64,000 nucleotides of DNA from CADEED01 sp963842515 (GTDB lineage: Bacteria > Pseudomonadota > Gammaproteobacteria > Steroidobacterales > Steroidobacteraceae): contig CAWJGO010000004.1 in NCBI GenBank assembly GCA_963842515.1, forward strand, positions 95,432 to 159,431. Reading direction: 5' to 3'. Made by a program: the position numbers and the translations under genes. Shown here piece after piece: positions 52,791 through 60,673 of this stretch (position 1 is its first letter; each line of letters opens with the position of its first letter). The notes under the pieces are model-generated. The model worked only from the letters and a program-made list of their open reading frames with translations. It searched no databases and had not been told where the DNA came from.

Positions 52791-54122
52791 ATGCCTTCAA
52801 GGATCAAGCGGGACGCAACAGCGGCAGACGAGCCATTGCGGTCCTCGCACCTTCTTTACGCGCGCGTGTGGCGCTGGCATTTCTTTGCCGCGCTCATCGT
52901 GATTCCCTTCGTGCTCTGGCAGGCGACGACCGGCGTGCTGTATCTCTGGCACCAGGAGATCGCCGCGCTCGCTTATCCCGGGCTAGTTCGAGTGGCGCCC
53001 ATCGCCAGCCAAGCCAGCCTCGAAGCGCAGCTCGACACCGTGCTGCGGCATCATCCGCGTGAACAGCTTCAGTCCATCGAGGTCAACGGAGATCCGGGAC
53101 GGTCCACCGCGTTCTTCTTCGCAGACCCGAACGGATTGCCCTATCCCGCATTCACGGACCCGCATACGGGCGAGTACCTTGGCGCCGTCGCGTCGACCCA
53201 CTGGCTGCGCGGGCTTACGCGGGGGTTGCATGGAGGCTGGCCCATCAAGCCCTGGGGCAGCTATCTACTGGAGCTGGGTGCCTGCTGGGCCATCGTGATG
53301 ACACTGACGGGACTCTATCTCTGGTGGCCACGCAATGCCGCCGGCCTCGCGGGCGTGCTGTATCCGCGAATGAACGGCGGCCCGCGCGTCTTCTGGCGCG
53401 ACCTGCATGCGACGGTTGGCGTTTATTTCTCGTTCGTGATGCTCGCATTCCTGTTCACGGCACTGCCGTGGACGACGTTCTGGGGCAACCAGGTGCTCGG
53501 GCCCATAGAGAAAGCGACGCATCAGGAATCGCCGATCGGATTCTTCTTCGCGGGCGGTCAGCATGACGGCCACGCCAATCATGACGCTCATGCCGCGAGC
53601 GCTAGCGCCCCAACGGGCTTGACCCTCGATGAAGTCGTGGCTCACGCCCGTGCTGCGGGCGCGCGCGGCAACCTCGAGATTCATCCGGCAGCGCCCGGTG
53701 CACCGGTCACTCTACGTGACGATCACCCGCGTGCCTGGGACGAGACCTATCTACAACTCGACGGTCAGACCGGCGCCGTGCGCACTCGCGTGACCTGGGA
53801 GAATTTCCCAATGCTGTCGAAGATGGTGTCGCTCGGCATCGATCTTCACGAAGGACATTTCTTCGGGCGGGCGAACCAGGTATTCAATACGCTGGTGGTC
53901 GCCGTACTGTATTGGCTCGTCGTTACGGGTTTTATCGGGTGGTACCGGCGACGGCCACATGGCGGAGTTGCGGCTCCTCCGAAACGGCAGCTCCGCTTTC
54001 CCCGCATCGTCTTCGTGGTGGCAGCGGCGCTGTGCGTGGCAATGCCGTTGTTAGGAGCTTCGATCCTCGCCATTGCTGCGATCGACTGGCTCCAGGGTCG
54101 TCTGACCCTGCGCACGACATGA
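52791..54122 (+). CDS. PepSY-associated transmembrane protein with His-rich loop
   Basis: 443 residues from the ATG at 52791; an in-frame GTG at 52764 is possible but neither has a strong ribosome site. Four membrane helices: VWRWHFFAALIVIPFVLWQA near the start, LELGACWAIVMTLTGLYLWW, a third in FSFVMLAFLFTALPW, and a pair at the end (VVAVLYWLVVTGFIGWYRR, IVFVVAAALCVAMPL). PepSY-like periplasmic segments contain ADPNGLPYPAFTDPHTGEYL and LQLDGQTGAVRTRVTWENFP. A histidine-rich segment, GGQHDGHANHDAHAAS (about residues 254-269), lies in a periplasmic loop and could bind copper. Such proteins assist inner-membrane reduction or import of metal delivered by TonB receptors. Convergent with the TonB receptor gene (18 bp between stops). 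Confidence 0.88.
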   Translation: MPSRIKRDATAADEPLRSSHLLYARVWRWHFFAALIVIPFVLWQATTGVLYLWHQEIAALAYPGLVRVAPIASQASLEAQLDTVLRHHPREQLQSIEVNGDPGRSTAFFFADPNGLPYPAFTDPHTGEYLGAVASTHWLRGLTRGLHGGWPIKPWGSYLLELGACWAIVMTLTGLYLWWPRNAAGLAGVLYPRMNGGPRVFWRDLHATVGVYFSFVMLAFLFTALPWTTFWGNQVLGPIEKATHQESPIGFFFAGGQHDGHANHDAHAASASAPTGLTLDEVVAHARAAGARGNLEIHPAAPGAPVTLRDDHPRAWDETYLQLDGQTGAVRTRVTWENFPMLSKMVSLGIDLHEGHFFGRANQVFNTLVVAVLYWLVVTGFIGWYRRRPHGGVAAPPKRQLRFPRIVFVVAAALCVAMPLLGASILAIAAIDWLQGRLTLRTT

Positions 54123-54140
54123 TCGGGTCACAAAGCCCGC

Positions 54141-56180
54141 TCAGAACTGGAATCGCATTCCCGCATAGAAGGAGCGCGGCGCGCCGGGGAACAGCATCTC
54201 GGAAGTCGGCGTGACGACGTCCTTCACCAGAACCGTGGCCACGTAGTCACGGTCCAGCAGATTGCGAGCCTCGGCGAAGACTTCCCATCTGTCAGTCGAA
54301 TAGCCTGCGCGCGCGCCTAACAGGCCGTAGGAGCCCAGGCGGTACGAGTTCGCGAAATCGGCGTATTTCGGGCCGATGAGGTCGAAGGTGGGGCCCGCGC
54401 TGAAACCCAGGGTGTTGCGATACATCAGTTCACCGCGAAGAAAATAGCGCGGCGCCGACGGCAATCGGTTGTCACCATATTCCGGATCCGAATTGAAGGT
54501 GAATGCGTTGTACGTGGCGCTCACCAGTGACTCGAGTCGATGTTCACCTGATCCTAGGGCGAAGCTCGCGCCAATCAGCGCCTCGATGCCGGCATGCGTA
54601 GTCTTGTCGATGTTGGCCGAGAGACTGGTGCCCGGCGCATCGGGGTCGTCGCGGGAGAGGATCTCATCGCGCAACGCCGTGTAGTAGATGGACACGTCCC
54701 AGTTCAGGCGGGTCTCGCTTCGCGTGTTGGTGCCGCGCAGACCTGTCTCCACCACGGTGCCATGCATGGCTTCGAGCGGCGTGCTGGCGCCGTTGTAGTC
54801 GTCGGTCAGCTCGAAGGTGGTCGGCGCCTCATAAACGCGGCTGGTGCTGGCGTACCACTCGGATTCTTCCCCGAGTTTGCGAATGACTCCGAGTCGCGGA
54901 TTGATGTCGTCGTAATCGGCCTTGAAGCCGCTGACGTTACGGTCAGCCGAGGTGAACTGCGCGCCATAGACCAGCGTCCAGTCGGCCGCGAAGTTCCAAC
55001 GGTCCAGCGCGAACACCTCGAGGCTCGAGGCCTTGTCATCCGTGGTCCACATGAGGAAGCCGGGCTGGCCGCCCTCGTTCGTGTAGTTGCCGCCGGTGAC
55101 TGTTGAATAGCCGTAATTCACGCCGAACAGCAGCCCGTGCGAACCGGCTTCGCGCTGGTATCGCACCATGGCGCCGCTGTCCTTGTGTTTGGTGTCGATG
55201 AGCAGGCTGAAGAACGGCGAGCTGACGATGGGATGGAACAGATCCTGGTGCTCGTACGAGGCGCCCACTTCGAGCGTGCCGCCGGCGATCTCCGCAACCG
55301 TGGTCTTCAGCGCCAACCGCCACGACTGCACGTCCTTGCTGTGATTGCCAAGGATGGCATCTGCGCGCCCCTGCTCTGAATCCTCGTGGTATTGCTCGAC
55401 GGTGAGCTCGCGCGGTAGTTCGGCGTAGTAATCCACATAGTTGGCGAACAGCCGCGTGGACACGTTGTCCGAGGCCGCCCAACCCAGATTCGAATACACG
55501 GCCTTGCGGTCCTGGGCGCTGTGATCGCGATAGCCGTCGCGCTGCCGTGTCTCTGCGGCGACGAATCCGTCGAAATTCCCGAAAACTCCGCCGAGCGTCG
55601 CTCGCCCGCCCCAGTCGCCGAAACTGCCGCCGGACAACGCTACGTTGGACTGCGTGTTGCGCGCTGTGGGAGAAACGAAATCCATCGCACCACCGAGAGT
55701 GCTCGCGCCGTAGGCCAGCGCATTGGCGCCGTGCGCGAAGGTGGCATAGCGCGCGCCCAGCGGATCCAGCGCGCGATTGTGGTTGTTGCCGTCCGCCGCG
55801 CTCACCGGCAATCCGTCCTGCAGGAACTTCACGCCGTTCTTGTCGTAGTCGGTCGCGTCGAGATTTGATCCGCGGCTCGAGTAGAAGACATCGTCGTTGC
55901 CGTTGTAGCTCTCGGAGTAGACGCCGGGCACGAAGCGCAGCATTTCCGCCAGTTGCGTGACATTGCGTTCGTACAGCGTATCGCCATCGATGTTCGTGAC
56001 CGCGCCAGGAGTCACTTCGCGTTCGGCCTCCAGGTCGTCCCGCTGCCGCTCGGCGGTCACAACCACGGTCTCCAGCGTCGGTGTCTTGGCCGCGGGCTCT
56101 GCGGCTTGCGTCGGCGAAAGGAACACGATGGAAGTGGCGACGAGCAGCAACGTCTGCCGCCCAGCGGCGAGAAAAGGCAT
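54141..56180 (-). CDS. TonB-dependent metal/siderophore receptor, probable copper receptor
   Basis: 679 residues from the ATG at 56180 (AAGGG upstream); the longer open frame to 56609 crosses the integrase remnant and is not real. Signal TLLLVATSIVFLSPTQAAEP, TonB box LETVVVTAERQRDD, plug with VTQLAEMLRFVPGVYSESYN, SSRGSNLDATDYDKNGVKFL, LGARYATFAHGANALAYGAS, and a 22-strand barrel ending APRSFYAGMRFQF. Length and plug are of the FecA/OprC size class. Neighbouring PepSY protein and copper-associated lipoprotein suggest copper, although iron chelates cannot be excluded. Confidence 0.92.
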   Translation of the reverse strand: MPFLAAGRQTLLLVATSIVFLSPTQAAEPAAKTPTLETVVVTAERQRDDLEAEREVTPGAVTNIDGDTLYERNVTQLAEMLRFVPGVYSESYNGNDDVFYSSRGSNLDATDYDKNGVKFLQDGLPVSAADGNNHNRALDPLGARYATFAHGANALAYGASTLGGAMDFVSPTARNTQSNVALSGGSFGDWGGRATLGGVFGNFDGFVAAETRQRDGYRDHSAQDRKAVYSNLGWAASDNVSTRLFANYVDYYAELPRELTVEQYHEDSEQGRADAILGNHSKDVQSWRLALKTTVAEIAGGTLEVGASYEHQDLFHPIVSSPFFSLLIDTKHKDSGAMVRYQREAGSHGLLFGVNYGYSTVTGGNYTNEGGQPGFLMWTTDDKASSLEVFALDRWNFAADWTLVYGAQFTSADRNVSGFKADYDDINPRLGVIRKLGEESEWYASTSRVYEAPTTFELTDDYNGASTPLEAMHGTVVETGLRGTNTRSETRLNWDVSIYYTALRDEILSRDDPDAPGTSLSANIDKTTHAGIEALIGASFALGSGEHRLESLVSATYNAFTFNSDPEYGDNRLPSAPRYFLRGELMYRNTLGFSAGPTFDLIGPKYADFANSYRLGSYGLLGARAGYSTDRWEVFAEARNLLDRDYVATVLVKDVVTPTSEMLFPGAPRSFYAGMRFQF

Positions 56181-56320
56181 GGAGGGTCCCTTGGAATTGC
56201 GCGCAGGTCGCACCTGCGGAGCGGGAATTCTAGGGAACGGCGCTGGCTCCGAGAATGCGGCAAATTGTCGCAGCGCTATCGCGAGCGCGCCGTGCTGTTC
56301 GAAGCGCCAATTCTCCCTAC

Positions 56321-56590
56321 TTAGTGCGGCGCAGCGAAGCAATGGACACCCAACGCCCGCTTCAGAACCGACGGGTCGATGCCATCCGCAAGCATTGTTC
56401 GCGCAATCTGGTGTCGTGCCGTCGCGTTGTCGAGCGAGATGTCGGGTTGAACTCCCAATGCCAAGGTCTTCAGTTTGCCGTCGAATCGACAGTTGTAGCG
56501 CCAGTATCGACCGCCGTTTGGCATGACTAACAAGTACAGCCTCGACCGTAGCAGATCTTTCGCGCGTAACGCCGCGGCTAATTGGCCGTT
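56321..56590 (-). pseudogene. Truncated P4-type tyrosine integrase (arm-binding domain only)
   Basis: The minus strand reads ALRAKDLLRSRLYLLVMPNG, then GRYWRYNCRFDGKLKTLALG and VQPDISLDNATARHQIARTM with LADGIDPSVLKRA. This is the DUF4102 N-terminal domain of P4/bacteriophage-type integrases. It stops after about 70 residues in the unrelated tail LGVHCFAAPH, with the whole catalytic domain missing, and no start codon is found at the expected N terminus. P4-type integrases insert at tRNA 3' ends, which agrees with the flanking repeats at 50086 and 61804. Confidence 0.75.
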
Positions 56591-56665
56591 TCGGCCAGAC
56601 TTTGCTCACATGCGAAGATGTCTTGAGCCGCCTAGCGAGTGAAACCTGTCAGGGAGAGGAAATGA

Positions 56666-56896
56666 TCACGGCTGCTTTGACTTAGCGAGTTCGCTGACTG
56701 CTTCGGTCATTTTCGGATCGAGTGCGAGCGCTTTGTCGAAATTCTCAATTGCCCGATCACGTTGCGACGTCACGGCGTAACTCTTGCCGAGACTAAAATA
56801 CACCGCCGCCGACTTTGGGTACTCCACCACGTTCTTTTCCAGCGCCTTGATGCCGCTTTGTTTGTCGCCGGCCTCAAGCAATCGGTTGCCGAGCAT
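56666..56896 (-). pseudogene. TPR-tail fragment, probably of a lost serine hydrolase
   Basis: 76 residues: LLEAGDKQSGIKALEKNVVE, then YPKSAAVYFSLGKSYAVTSQ and RDRAIENFDKALALDPKM. This is the two-repeat TPR tail commonly found at the end of beta-lactamase-family hydrolases. The frame is closed by a stop only about 11 codons upstream of the ATG at 56896, and no upstream domain remains. It sits just after the M56 peptidase gene, 98 bp downstream. A stand-alone small TPR protein is possible but less likely. Confidence 0.5.
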
Positions 56897-56994
56897 GTCC
56901 AGTGTTTGTTCTCCTGGTCGATCTTTTCACCTCAGCAGCGAATTTCAGCTCGTCATAGGCCGCGAAATGCGGTGCGTAGGTGATTTTTCAGTGC

Positions 56995-58596
56995 TCAGTC
57001 AATTCCAGGGAACGGCGAATCCGGAGCCAGCCAGACGCTGTGAAGGTGAAGTTCCTTGCCGCCTAAATCGCGCATCGGATCGCCGGCTTCATCGTAAATC
57101 GAAGTGACGGTCACCTCTGCCGTTTTGATCCCGCGGTAGCGATCCTCGAGGGTTCTATTCCACTCAGTTGCGATGGGCTCCAGGCCACGACGCAGTACCG
57201 TCCCGGAGCGATCCAGCAACACCCAAGGATTCTCACCCTCGGCCACCCCTGATTTCGAGCCGGGGAACTGCTGCACGAACAGCTCGCGGTCCAGCTTGCG
57301 CGTATCTGGAAATACGTTCGACACGAATCGGTCTCCGGGCTTTCGCCGCTCGGTATAGGCCACGAGGACCACCTTGTCCTTGGCCATCTGCATGCTCATG
57401 GCGCCCACGTGGGGCACTTCCTCGGGCGCGAGATTAAGAAGGCGGAAGACCTCGTTGGTGATGCTCACTTTGCCTGAGGGATCGCGGTACTGCGTCCTGA
57501 CAAGTTTCGCCACGCTCAAGTCATCGTTGAGCTGCACCACGATCATCGGCATGCCATCGAAGTTGCCGCTCAACAGATCGGGGTAGCTCTCGCTGATAAG
57601 TCGTTCGAATACCTGCCCGAGCTTTACACCGGGGTTGTTCTGGTCCATCGACGGCGGTGGCTTTCGCACCAGGTCGGCAGCGCCGATGTGTGGCGCATCC
57701 AATTTGGTGGCGCCGTAGAGGCAGGAGCCCGCCAGTCCCAGGCAAAGTCCAACCAGCAGCGCACGATGCTTGTGCGGAGTGCTAGACATGAGATTGATCC
57801 TTCGTTCGAGTTGCGAAGTACGCTCGATAAGCGCGATAGCCGGGACGGGCGCGCGTGACTGCCGTTCGCTGACGTACAGCAGTGCGAGCCCGTAGACGCT
57901 CGGATCAACGCCGCGGCGGATCACGCGTGCGTCGCAATCCACTTCCATGGCAAAGCGTAGGCGGCGCAGCATCCACAGGATCGGCAGGTTCCAAGGCAGC
58001 AGCGCGGCGAGCAGGGTGGTAGCAGAAAGCACCTGCGGATCGCGCGCACTCACGTGCTCGCGCTCGTGAACCAGCGCGAGTCGCTGCACCTCACCAGGCG
58101 AGTGCATCAGCCAGCGGGGAAACACTACGCGCGGATGAGCCCATCCGAACACGGCGGGTCCAACATCGGGCGCCACCATCACTGGACCCTGATCGAGTTG
58201 TGCGACATGCCAAGCACGAGCGCGACGTTGCAGCTGCCAAGCGCTGAACCCATAGACGCCGATGAGAGAGAAGCTAGTTAGCGCCCACGCACCAGCCAGC
58301 CAGCCATCGATCTGCCAATCAGTGTCATGCGGCAGTATCGAATGACCGTTTGCAGGTGTTCCAGCACCTGTGATGAAGGTTATGGGCAATGTAATGCTGG
58401 TCGGCGACTCCGTTCCGTTTCGTGATTCGCGCAGGGCAATCATCAGCGCCGGCACGACCAGCGCGACAGCAATGCCGCATATCCAAGCGAAGCGCCTCGG
58501 CCTTCCCAAATGAACCTGAGCTCGCTCGATGAGCCAGCTCCCTACCGCCGTCAGCGCGCTCACAGCCAAGCCGTACACGATGATGCTGCGGATCAT
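56995..58596 (-). CDS. BlaR1-like M56 family metallopeptidase without a penicillin-sensor domain
   Basis: 533 residues. N-terminal helices (about 1-18, 36-53, 93-115), then the zinc protease motif LVHEREHVSARDP (HExxH) and EVDCDARVIRRG (third ligand), and another helix near 285 (HRALLVGLCLGLAGSCLYGA). The C-terminal 240 residues are extracytoplasmic (SYPDLLSGNFDGMPMIVVQL ... GVAEGENPWVLLDRSGTVLR) but show no SxxK/SxN/KTG penicillin-binding motifs, so the signal sensed is not an ordinary beta-lactam acylation. Overlaps the BlaI-type repressor by 4 bp, as in bla/mec operons, and should relieve repression by triggering repressor loss. Confidence 0.9.
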   Translation of the reverse strand: MIRSIIVYGLAVSALTAVGSWLIERAQVHLGRPRRFAWICGIAVALVVPALMIALRESRNGTESPTSITLPITFITGAGTPANGHSILPHDTDWQIDGWLAGAWALTSFSLIGVYGFSAWQLQRRARAWHVAQLDQGPVMVAPDVGPAVFGWAHPRVVFPRWLMHSPGEVQRLALVHEREHVSARDPQVLSATTLLAALLPWNLPILWMLRRLRFAMEVDCDARVIRRGVDPSVYGLALLYVSERQSRAPVPAIALIERTSQLERRINLMSSTPHKHRALLVGLCLGLAGSCLYGATKLDAPHIGAADLVRKPPPSMDQNNPGVKLGQVFERLISESYPDLLSGNFDGMPMIVVQLNDDLSVAKLVRTQYRDPSGKVSITNEVFRLLNLAPEEVPHVGAMSMQMAKDKVVLVAYTERRKPGDRFVSNVFPDTRKLDRELFVQQFPGSKSGVAEGENPWVLLDRSGTVLRRGLEPIATEWNRTLEDRYRGIKTAEVTVTSIYDEAGDPMRDLGGKELHLHSVWLAPDSPFPGID

Positions 58597-58967
58597 GATC
58601 GCACCTTCCGGCCACGCTTCGACAGCGCCGCGCGCAGGCGTTTGATGTCCTCGGGCGCGAGCTTTTCGTCGGCAACCAGATGCGTGAGCAGCATGGCGGT
58701 CGATCCTTTGAAGAGCTTCTCTGCCATCGCGTGTAGCGCGCTTCGCTGGGCGGCACTTCTTTCGATCAGTGCCGAGTAGCGATGTGCCTTACCTTCAGGA
58801 ACGTGTGTGACGTAACGCTTGGCCTCGAGGTTGCGCAGCATGGTGAGCACAGTTGTGTAAGCCAGTTCGTCAGGGACTCGGCCTTTGACTTCCGCGACTG
58901 TTAACGGCCCCGCATCCCAGAGCACTTCCATGATCTCGGCTTCACGATCTGCAAGAACAATTTTCAT
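58593..58967 (-). CDS. BlaI/MecI/CopY family transcriptional repressor
   Basis: 124 residues: winged HTH with REAEIMEVLWDAGPLTVAEV, YTTVLTMLRNLEAKRYVTHV, EGKAHRYSALIERSAAQ, and a helical dimerisation tail. GGAGATTTCC precedes the ATG. Located between the serine hydrolase (12 bp upstream) and the M56 gene (4-bp overlap). The palindromes at 60445-60459 and 60493-60517 in front of the operon are its probable binding sites. Confidence 0.94.
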   Translation of the reverse strand: MKIVLADREAEIMEVLWDAGPLTVAEVKGRVPDELAYTTVLTMLRNLEAKRYVTHVPEGKAHRYSALIERSAAQRSALHAMAEKLFKGSTAMLLTHLVADEKLAPEDIKRLRAALSKRGRKVRS

Positions 58968-58979
58968 GGAAATCTCCTG

Positions 58980-60437
58980 CTAGTCGACAACTTGATTCAG
59001 ATGACGGTCAACGAATTGCGCGACCCGGTCTGCGGCGGGCAAATCCAAGTTCGATAACACCGCAAGCGTGAACTCCGACTTGGGATAGAACTTCCAGTGC
59101 GCGTTCTGGCCCTCCGCGCCGCCGTTCAATCCTACCCAGCCGTTGCCGTTCGAATCCCGAGCGTCGACCAGGCCGTAGGCAAAGGGCGCGGGGCACGTCT
59201 CGCCGCGAGGAACCTGCACCGAGATCAATTGCCGGGTTCGCTCGTCGCTCAGTAGCCTGCCGCCGGAAAGCCCACGCGCAAACTTGAACAGGTCTTGAGC
59301 TGTTGTTAAACCGCCGCCGGCGGAGGAAGCACGCATTGGTAGCGTGTCGGCACTATCCAGCCAGGCCGTTGTACCAAGAGCCTTCGTATAGCCGCGCGCA
59401 CGATTGGCAATCTTCTCGTCCTCCGCCGGTGAACCACTCGATCGCATTCCTGCCGGGATGAAGATTCGTTTGCGGATGGAGCCATGGTAGTCATCACCTG
59501 TCACGCGCTCGATCACGCGACCGAGCAGCAAATAGCCATAGTTGCTGTACTGGCAGCGCGTGCCCGGCTCGAACTCCAGTTTTCGCATTGGATCGAGTGC
59601 AAGAAAGTCCCCGAGGGTCCGCAGCGCGGACAGGCGCGCGTAATACTCCGGACCAAAGAAATCCCCGGTGCCGCCTGTGTGTGTGAGCAGCTGATGGATG
59701 GTGACCTTGTCGGCAATTTCTCTATTGGGCAGATCCGGAATGTACTTGCCAACAGGGTCCTGCAGACGGATTCGACCCGAATCGACCAGTTGCAGGATTG
59801 CGATGGCAGTGAAGAGTTTGTTCACTGAGCCAATTCGAAATCGTGTAACCAGCGTGTTTGGTTTGGCCGTGGTTCTGTCGGCGAGGCCGTAGGCACGATG
59901 GAAGATCACGCGGTCCCGGCGCGCGAGTAGCACGACTCCCGAGAAGCGCCCTTCATCTGACCAGCCCGTCAGTTTTGATTCGAGGGCAAGCAAAAGATCG
60001 CCATCGCTCATCTTGCTTGGCGGATGCGGCTGCAACACGATGTCGAGACCCGCAATCCTGCTTGGCTCACCCGCCTCGACTTCGACCTCTACGCTAAATG
60101 CCAGCTCCATGTCAGCCGCCTCGAGCGTGCCGGAAAGACGCGAAGTCGTGGCTTCATCTACGCTCGTCAATGTAAACGGCCCCAGGTATTTCCCCTCCTG
60201 CAGCAGGTGGTCCACTGATTTTTCCGAGCGCAACTCCGGAGTAGCGTTTTCGCTGAAGAATCGCTCGAGCGCCGCGCGATCTCCGGAATTAAAGGCATTG
60301 AGATATCGCTGCAGCTGTTGCTCAGCCGCGGAGTCGTGCCGGCGGGTGGTCGCGACAGGAGACGTTTCGGAAATCGCACCCGGCGCTTGAGCGCCAGCGA
60401 AAAGAGCCGTCGTGATCCACCAAAACTTGAATTTCAT
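58980..60437 (-). CDS. Serine hydrolase (class C beta-lactamase family) with N-terminal NTF2-like domain
   Basis: 485 residues from the ATG at 60437 (AGGTGG just before it); an upstream TTG is less likely. Signal FWWITTALFAGAQAPGAISE, then an NTF2/DUF4440-like segment (about 40-150, LQRYLNAFNSGDRAALERFF), and the hydrolase domain: FRIGSVNKLFTAIAI (SxxK), YSNYGYLLLGRVIERVTGDD (YxN) and LNGGAEGQNAHWKFYP in place of KTG/HxG. Family members cleave D-amino-acid peptides, esters or rarely beta-lactams. It is the first gene of the operon with the BlaI-like repressor and M56 protein, so it is the regulated effector. Confidence 0.9.
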   Translation of the reverse strand: MKFKFWWITTALFAGAQAPGAISETSPVATTRRHDSAAEQQLQRYLNAFNSGDRAALERFFSENATPELRSEKSVDHLLQEGKYLGPFTLTSVDEATTSRLSGTLEAADMELAFSVEVEVEAGEPSRIAGLDIVLQPHPPSKMSDGDLLLALESKLTGWSDEGRFSGVVLLARRDRVIFHRAYGLADRTTAKPNTLVTRFRIGSVNKLFTAIAILQLVDSGRIRLQDPVGKYIPDLPNREIADKVTIHQLLTHTGGTGDFFGPEYYARLSALRTLGDFLALDPMRKLEFEPGTRCQYSNYGYLLLGRVIERVTGDDYHGSIRKRIFIPAGMRSSGSPAEDEKIANRARGYTKALGTTAWLDSADTLPMRASSAGGGLTTAQDLFKFARGLSGGRLLSDERTRQLISVQVPRGETCPAPFAYGLVDARDSNGNGWVGLNGGAEGQNAHWKFYPKSEFTLAVLSNLDLPAADRVAQFVDRHLNQVVD

Positions 60438-60444
60438 CCACCAC

Positions 60445-60459
60445 CTACTAACCCAGTAG
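60445..60459. promoter_or_regulatory. Proximal palindrome, candidate BlaI-type operator
   Basis: CTACTAACCCAGTAG, 5-bp arms (CTACT / AGTAG), ends 8 bp upstream of the serine hydrolase ATG. It shares the CTA-T/C-T...AGTAG arms with the stronger palindrome at 60493-60517. Two such sites before the operon fit cooperative binding by BlaI-like dimers. Confidence 0.4.
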
Positions 60460-60492
60460 TTGATGTGCAGTAGGCGCTCAGCTCGGTTCAAT

Positions 60493-60517
60493 TGTCAACT
60501 ATTCGAATAGTAGGACA
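60493..60517. promoter_or_regulatory. Distal palindrome, candidate BlaI-type operator
   Basis: An inverted repeat centred on TTCGAA: TGTCAACTATTC / GAATAGTAGGACA, with 14 contiguous symmetric bases (ACTATTCGAATAGT) and TGTC/GACA outer arms offset by one base. It lies about 56-80 bp upstream of the serine hydrolase start and about 160 bp from the divergent phosphotriesterase gene, so it may control both. Confidence 0.5.
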
Positions 60518-60673
60518 CTCAAGGGCCCTACCTCGCGGCCCACGCACTCAGACGAAAATGAACAGTGCGCCGTTCTAACGCGTCCCGACATTGGCAATCC
60601 CCAAGATGGCTCAGTTGCTGTTGAATCAATAAACTTGACCGCCATCGCGAACCTTCAGCCAGGGGAACGCTAC

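Noticed and set aside
56181..56609. N-terminal extension of the copper-type TonB receptor to 56609
   Set aside because: It crosses the integrase remnant in a different frame; a proper signal peptide starts at 56180.
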